Shown: one piece after another, positions 8,768 through 10,424 of the stretch | Position numbering within the stretch: the stretch's first letter is position 1 | Layout of the letters: each line of letters opens with the position of its first letter | Source: Obelidium mucronatum | Lineage: Eukaryota; Chytridiomycota; Chytridiomycetes; Chytridiales; Chytriomycetaceae | Reading direction: 5' to 3' | Assembly: GCA_025765595.1 (NCBI GenBank) | Contig: JAIVFH010000686.1 | Span: 1 to 10,424 of the forward strand | Length of the DNA: 10,424 nucleotides | Position numbers and translations under genes: made by a program | The notes under the pieces: generated by a model | What the model was told of the DNA's origin: nothing | What the model saw: the letters and a program-made list of their open reading frames with translations, nothing else | Databases searched by the model: none

Positions 8768-9863
8768 TCAATTTGGCTGTACTGTCCATGGCAATGGCTT
8801 ATTCAAATCCAAATTACCCCCAGACAGAACCACGCCCACGTTCTTGATTCCTTGAAGTTTAAGAAAGTCCTTGTTGAATAATACGGCGGCAACACTAACG
8901 GCCGCGCTTGGCTCAATGACAATCTTCATTCGCTCCCATACAATCTTCATGGCTTGAATTATTTCATCTTCTGTAACAGTAAAGACATCCTCCACGTTTC
9001 GTTGAATAATAGTCCAGTTTGGTTGACCAATAGCCGTCAACAGACCATCTGCGATTGTCTGTGGAGGGGATTCGAGTCCACATCGCGTTTGAGAGTCAAT
9101 CGAGCGCTTGGCATCGTCTGCTGCCAACGGTTCAGCCCCAAACACGCGAATCTTTGGATTAACTGCTTTTGCTGCAATTGAGCAGCCACTGATCATTCCT
9201 AAGCCGCCAACAGGAATAATAACCGCATCCAATTCCACATGGTTTTCTTGTTCAGTTTGTTCCAACAGCTCCAACATCAGAGTACCCTGTCCAGCCATCA
9301 CGTGTGGGTTTTCAAATGGATGAATGAATGTGGCACCCGTTTCTGAAACGACTTTGGCGGCGGCTTCATCCCGGACTCTTGGTGGCTTCGCAAAACACTA
9401 TTGTGGCGCCATATCCCTTGACTGCATCCGATTTTGCTTTTGGGGCAGTGTGGGGCATGACGATGGTGGCTGGAATGTTGTGCAATTTCGCAGCCAGAGC
9501 TATGGCTTGGGCATGGTTGCCACTGCTGTGTGTGGTGACGCCCTTCTGGTGATCGGAAACTGGAATTTGGGAGATTGCATTGAAGGCGCCTCTGAACTTG
9601 AAAGCACCGACTTTCTGGCTACAATATGTTTAAAGACGGCAGTTAGCGACAGCGATATGTTGGTCATGGCCGAGAAGGGTACTTGCAATTCTCTCTGGCT
9701 TGAAGAACAAGTGGCGTATCTTGGTTTGAGTGAAGGCGAGGCCAGCTTGTCCTAGGTATCGCACGTCAGCACGGGAGTCTTGTTGCGACGGCCTTTGATG
9801 CGCTTCGCAGCCTCGTTAATGGTTCGTTGAAGGTCGACTTCAGCCAGTGTCACATTGTGTCAT
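8768..9863 (-). pseudogene. SRR: Serine racemase-like PLP enzyme, reading frame broken as read
   Basis: This is a fold-type II PLP enzyme of the serine racemase/threonine dehydratase group. The first half reads VTLAEVDLQRTINEAA and KTPVLTCDT, then the PLP-lysine motif GAFKFRGA (Lys codon 9599-9597), THSSGNHAQA, and YGATIVFCEAT. After a frame change it continues HPFENPHVMAGQGT, VIPVGGLGMISG, GAEPLAADD (the Glu, Ala and Asp of the serine racemase metal site), IADGL, VWERMKIVIEPSAAV and VLSGGNLDL, ending at TGA 8770-8768. Lesions: no ATG in frame with the N-terminal block (the ATG at 9863 is out of phase); TAG at 9754-9752 just after the TPVLT block; a frame change between about 9740 and 9683; another at about 9372-9383. 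A candidate 64-nt intron (9682-9619, GTACCC donor, GCTAAC branch, TTGTAG acceptor) may explain part of the N-terminal disorder but not the stop or the 9372-9383 break. Family identity is secure. Pseudogene versus sequence error is open. Confidence 0.85.
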
Positions 9864-9962
9864 TCTTTTTAAATATTCAAAATAAAAATAAATGAATGGG
9901 CGGCTTGTGCGACGCGCCGCTGACTTCAGCTGACAATTGACGGGGCGTCAGGCGAGGCGGCG
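9864..9962. promoter_or_regulatory. Divergent promoter region between the SRR homologue and probable APC8
   Basis: The region lies between two divergent genes. Its left part (about 9864-9894) is an AT-rich core containing AAATAAAAATAAA at 9880-9892, an exact reverse-complement match to 5903-5915 in the other divergent promoter. Its right part (about 9898-9962) is GC-rich and resembles the neighbouring coding sequence. It has a TGA at 9921-9923 in frame with the downstream ATG, but the frame is then open from 9924. It may therefore hold 5' UTR or an unrecognised upstream exon. Confidence 0.45.
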
Positions 9963-10424
9963 ATGTGGATGCGCGCGGAGCTTGTTTTGAGCAGCGCGGC
10001 GTGGCTCGGCGACTTGAGCGCGGCGGCGACGAGCGGGCTGAGTGCGGGAGCGGCGTTCACGCCGCTTGCGGACGCGGCGTTCGCGCGCGGGTTTGCGCTC
10101 TTCTGCCAGCGGCGCTTTGCGCTCGCGGCGGCGGCGCTGGCGGGCGGCGCGCCGTCGCCCGCCGCGGCCTTCCTGCGGCTGCACGCCGCGTTTCTGGCCG
10201 CCGACCGCCGACGCCGCCGCCGCTGCTGACAAATTGGACGCGCTGCGCCGCTGCGAGCGCGAAATTGCGGCGCTGCCGCCGGCGCACAACGACGCCTTTG
10301 CGCGTCTGCTGGCCGGCCTCGTCGCCGCGCGCCTCAACAAGCCCGCTGCGCAGTCGCGCTTCATCGAAGCCGTGTCTGCGTGTCCGCTGCTGTGGGCTGC
10401 GTGGGATGAACTGGCGAATTCGAT
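9963..10424 (+). CDS. CDC23: Probable APC8/CDC23, anaphase-promoting complex TPR subunit (5' part, runs off window)
   Basis: APC8/CDC23 is a TPR scaffold subunit of the nuclear anaphase-promoting complex ubiquitin ligase. The visible part matches the APC8 N-terminal pattern: an amphipathic AELVLSSAAWLGDL, a TPR-like helix pair (FARGFALFCQRRFALAAAAL, then AAAFLRLHAAFLAAD), a linker with DKLDALRRCEREIAAL, then FARLLAGLVAARLNK and SACPLLWAAWDEL. The last resembles the conserved PLHWGAWLEL of human CDC23. The first frame from ATG 9963 hits TGA at 10227-10229. The homologous frame continues one base over, so a one-base excess near 10205-10206 (a CC in a GCC-repeat tract) fits best; no GT-AG intron is available there. 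ATG 9963 is the first in frame after a stop at 9921, but an upstream exon is possible. Composition is extremely GC-rich and Ala-rich. Other TPR proteins are possible. Confidence 0.65.

Noticed and set aside
9324..9755. A 143-codon plus-strand ORF opposite the SRR homologue
   Set aside because: It is antisense to strongly conserved serine racemase motifs (PLP lysine region, HSSGNHA) and resembles no known family. The opposite strand accounts for it.
9948..10364. Long Arg- and Ala-rich minus-strand ORF over the APC8 region
   Set aside because: Extreme GC content gives long open frames on both strands. The plus strand shows APC8-like helices and motifs; the minus strand shows only low-complexity Arg/Ala runs.
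10413..10424. GAATTC at the window end as a cloning junction
   Set aside because: A single EcoRI site is expected by chance, and there is no vector-like sequence or change in reading frame at it.
1..10424. Mobile element, defence system or gene cluster of linked function
   Set aside because: No terminal or direct repeats, transposase, integrase or toxin-like genes are seen. The recognised genes are unrelated housekeeping genes.

Overview
This is nuclear DNA from a unicellular-type eukaryote with a compact, intron-rich genome. Two genes can be rebuilt from start to stop only by removing many short GT-AG introns (38 to 82 nt, 21 introns in total). These introns often carry a CTAAC- or CTGAC-like branch site close to the acceptor. 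The standard genetic code fits, with TAA and TGA used as stops. Spacing is tight: 45 bp between two divergent start codons and 41 bp between two tandem genes. I see no plasmid, phage, transposon, CRISPR, tRNA or rRNA feature. The lineage cannot be fixed from this window; the gene set (TRAPPC8, DUF2838 acyltransferase, METTL22, serine racemase, APC8) is broadly eukaryotic.

Layout, left to right. Positions 1-441 probably hold the 3' end of an unrecognised spliced plus-strand gene. Positions 442-824 are an unexplained gap. Positions 825-5872 (minus) are a complete TRAPPC8/Trs85 gene of 16 exons encoding 1393 residues. A 45-bp AT-rich gap is the divergent promoter shared with 5918-7433 (plus), a complete 7-exon gene for a DUF2838 glycerophosphocholine acyltransferase (Gpc1 type, 372 residues). 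Positions 7475-8644 (plus) are an intronless METTL22-type lysine methyltransferase (389 residues). Positions 8768-9863 (minus) are a serine racemase homologue whose frame is broken as read. A second AT-rich divergent promoter leads to 9963-10424 (plus), the very GC-rich start of a probable APC8/CDC23 gene that runs off the window and also carries a frame break.

The genes do not form a pathway. They are housekeeping genes for vesicle tethering and autophagy, phospholipid remodelling, protein methylation, amino-acid racemisation and cell-cycle ubiquitination. The organisation is the more interesting part: GC-rich 5' ends on both sides of AT-rich divergent promoters, poly(A) signals fused to stop codons, one intronless gene among intron-dense ones, and all visible reading-frame damage confined to the last 1.1 kb. 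I found no convincing new molecular system.
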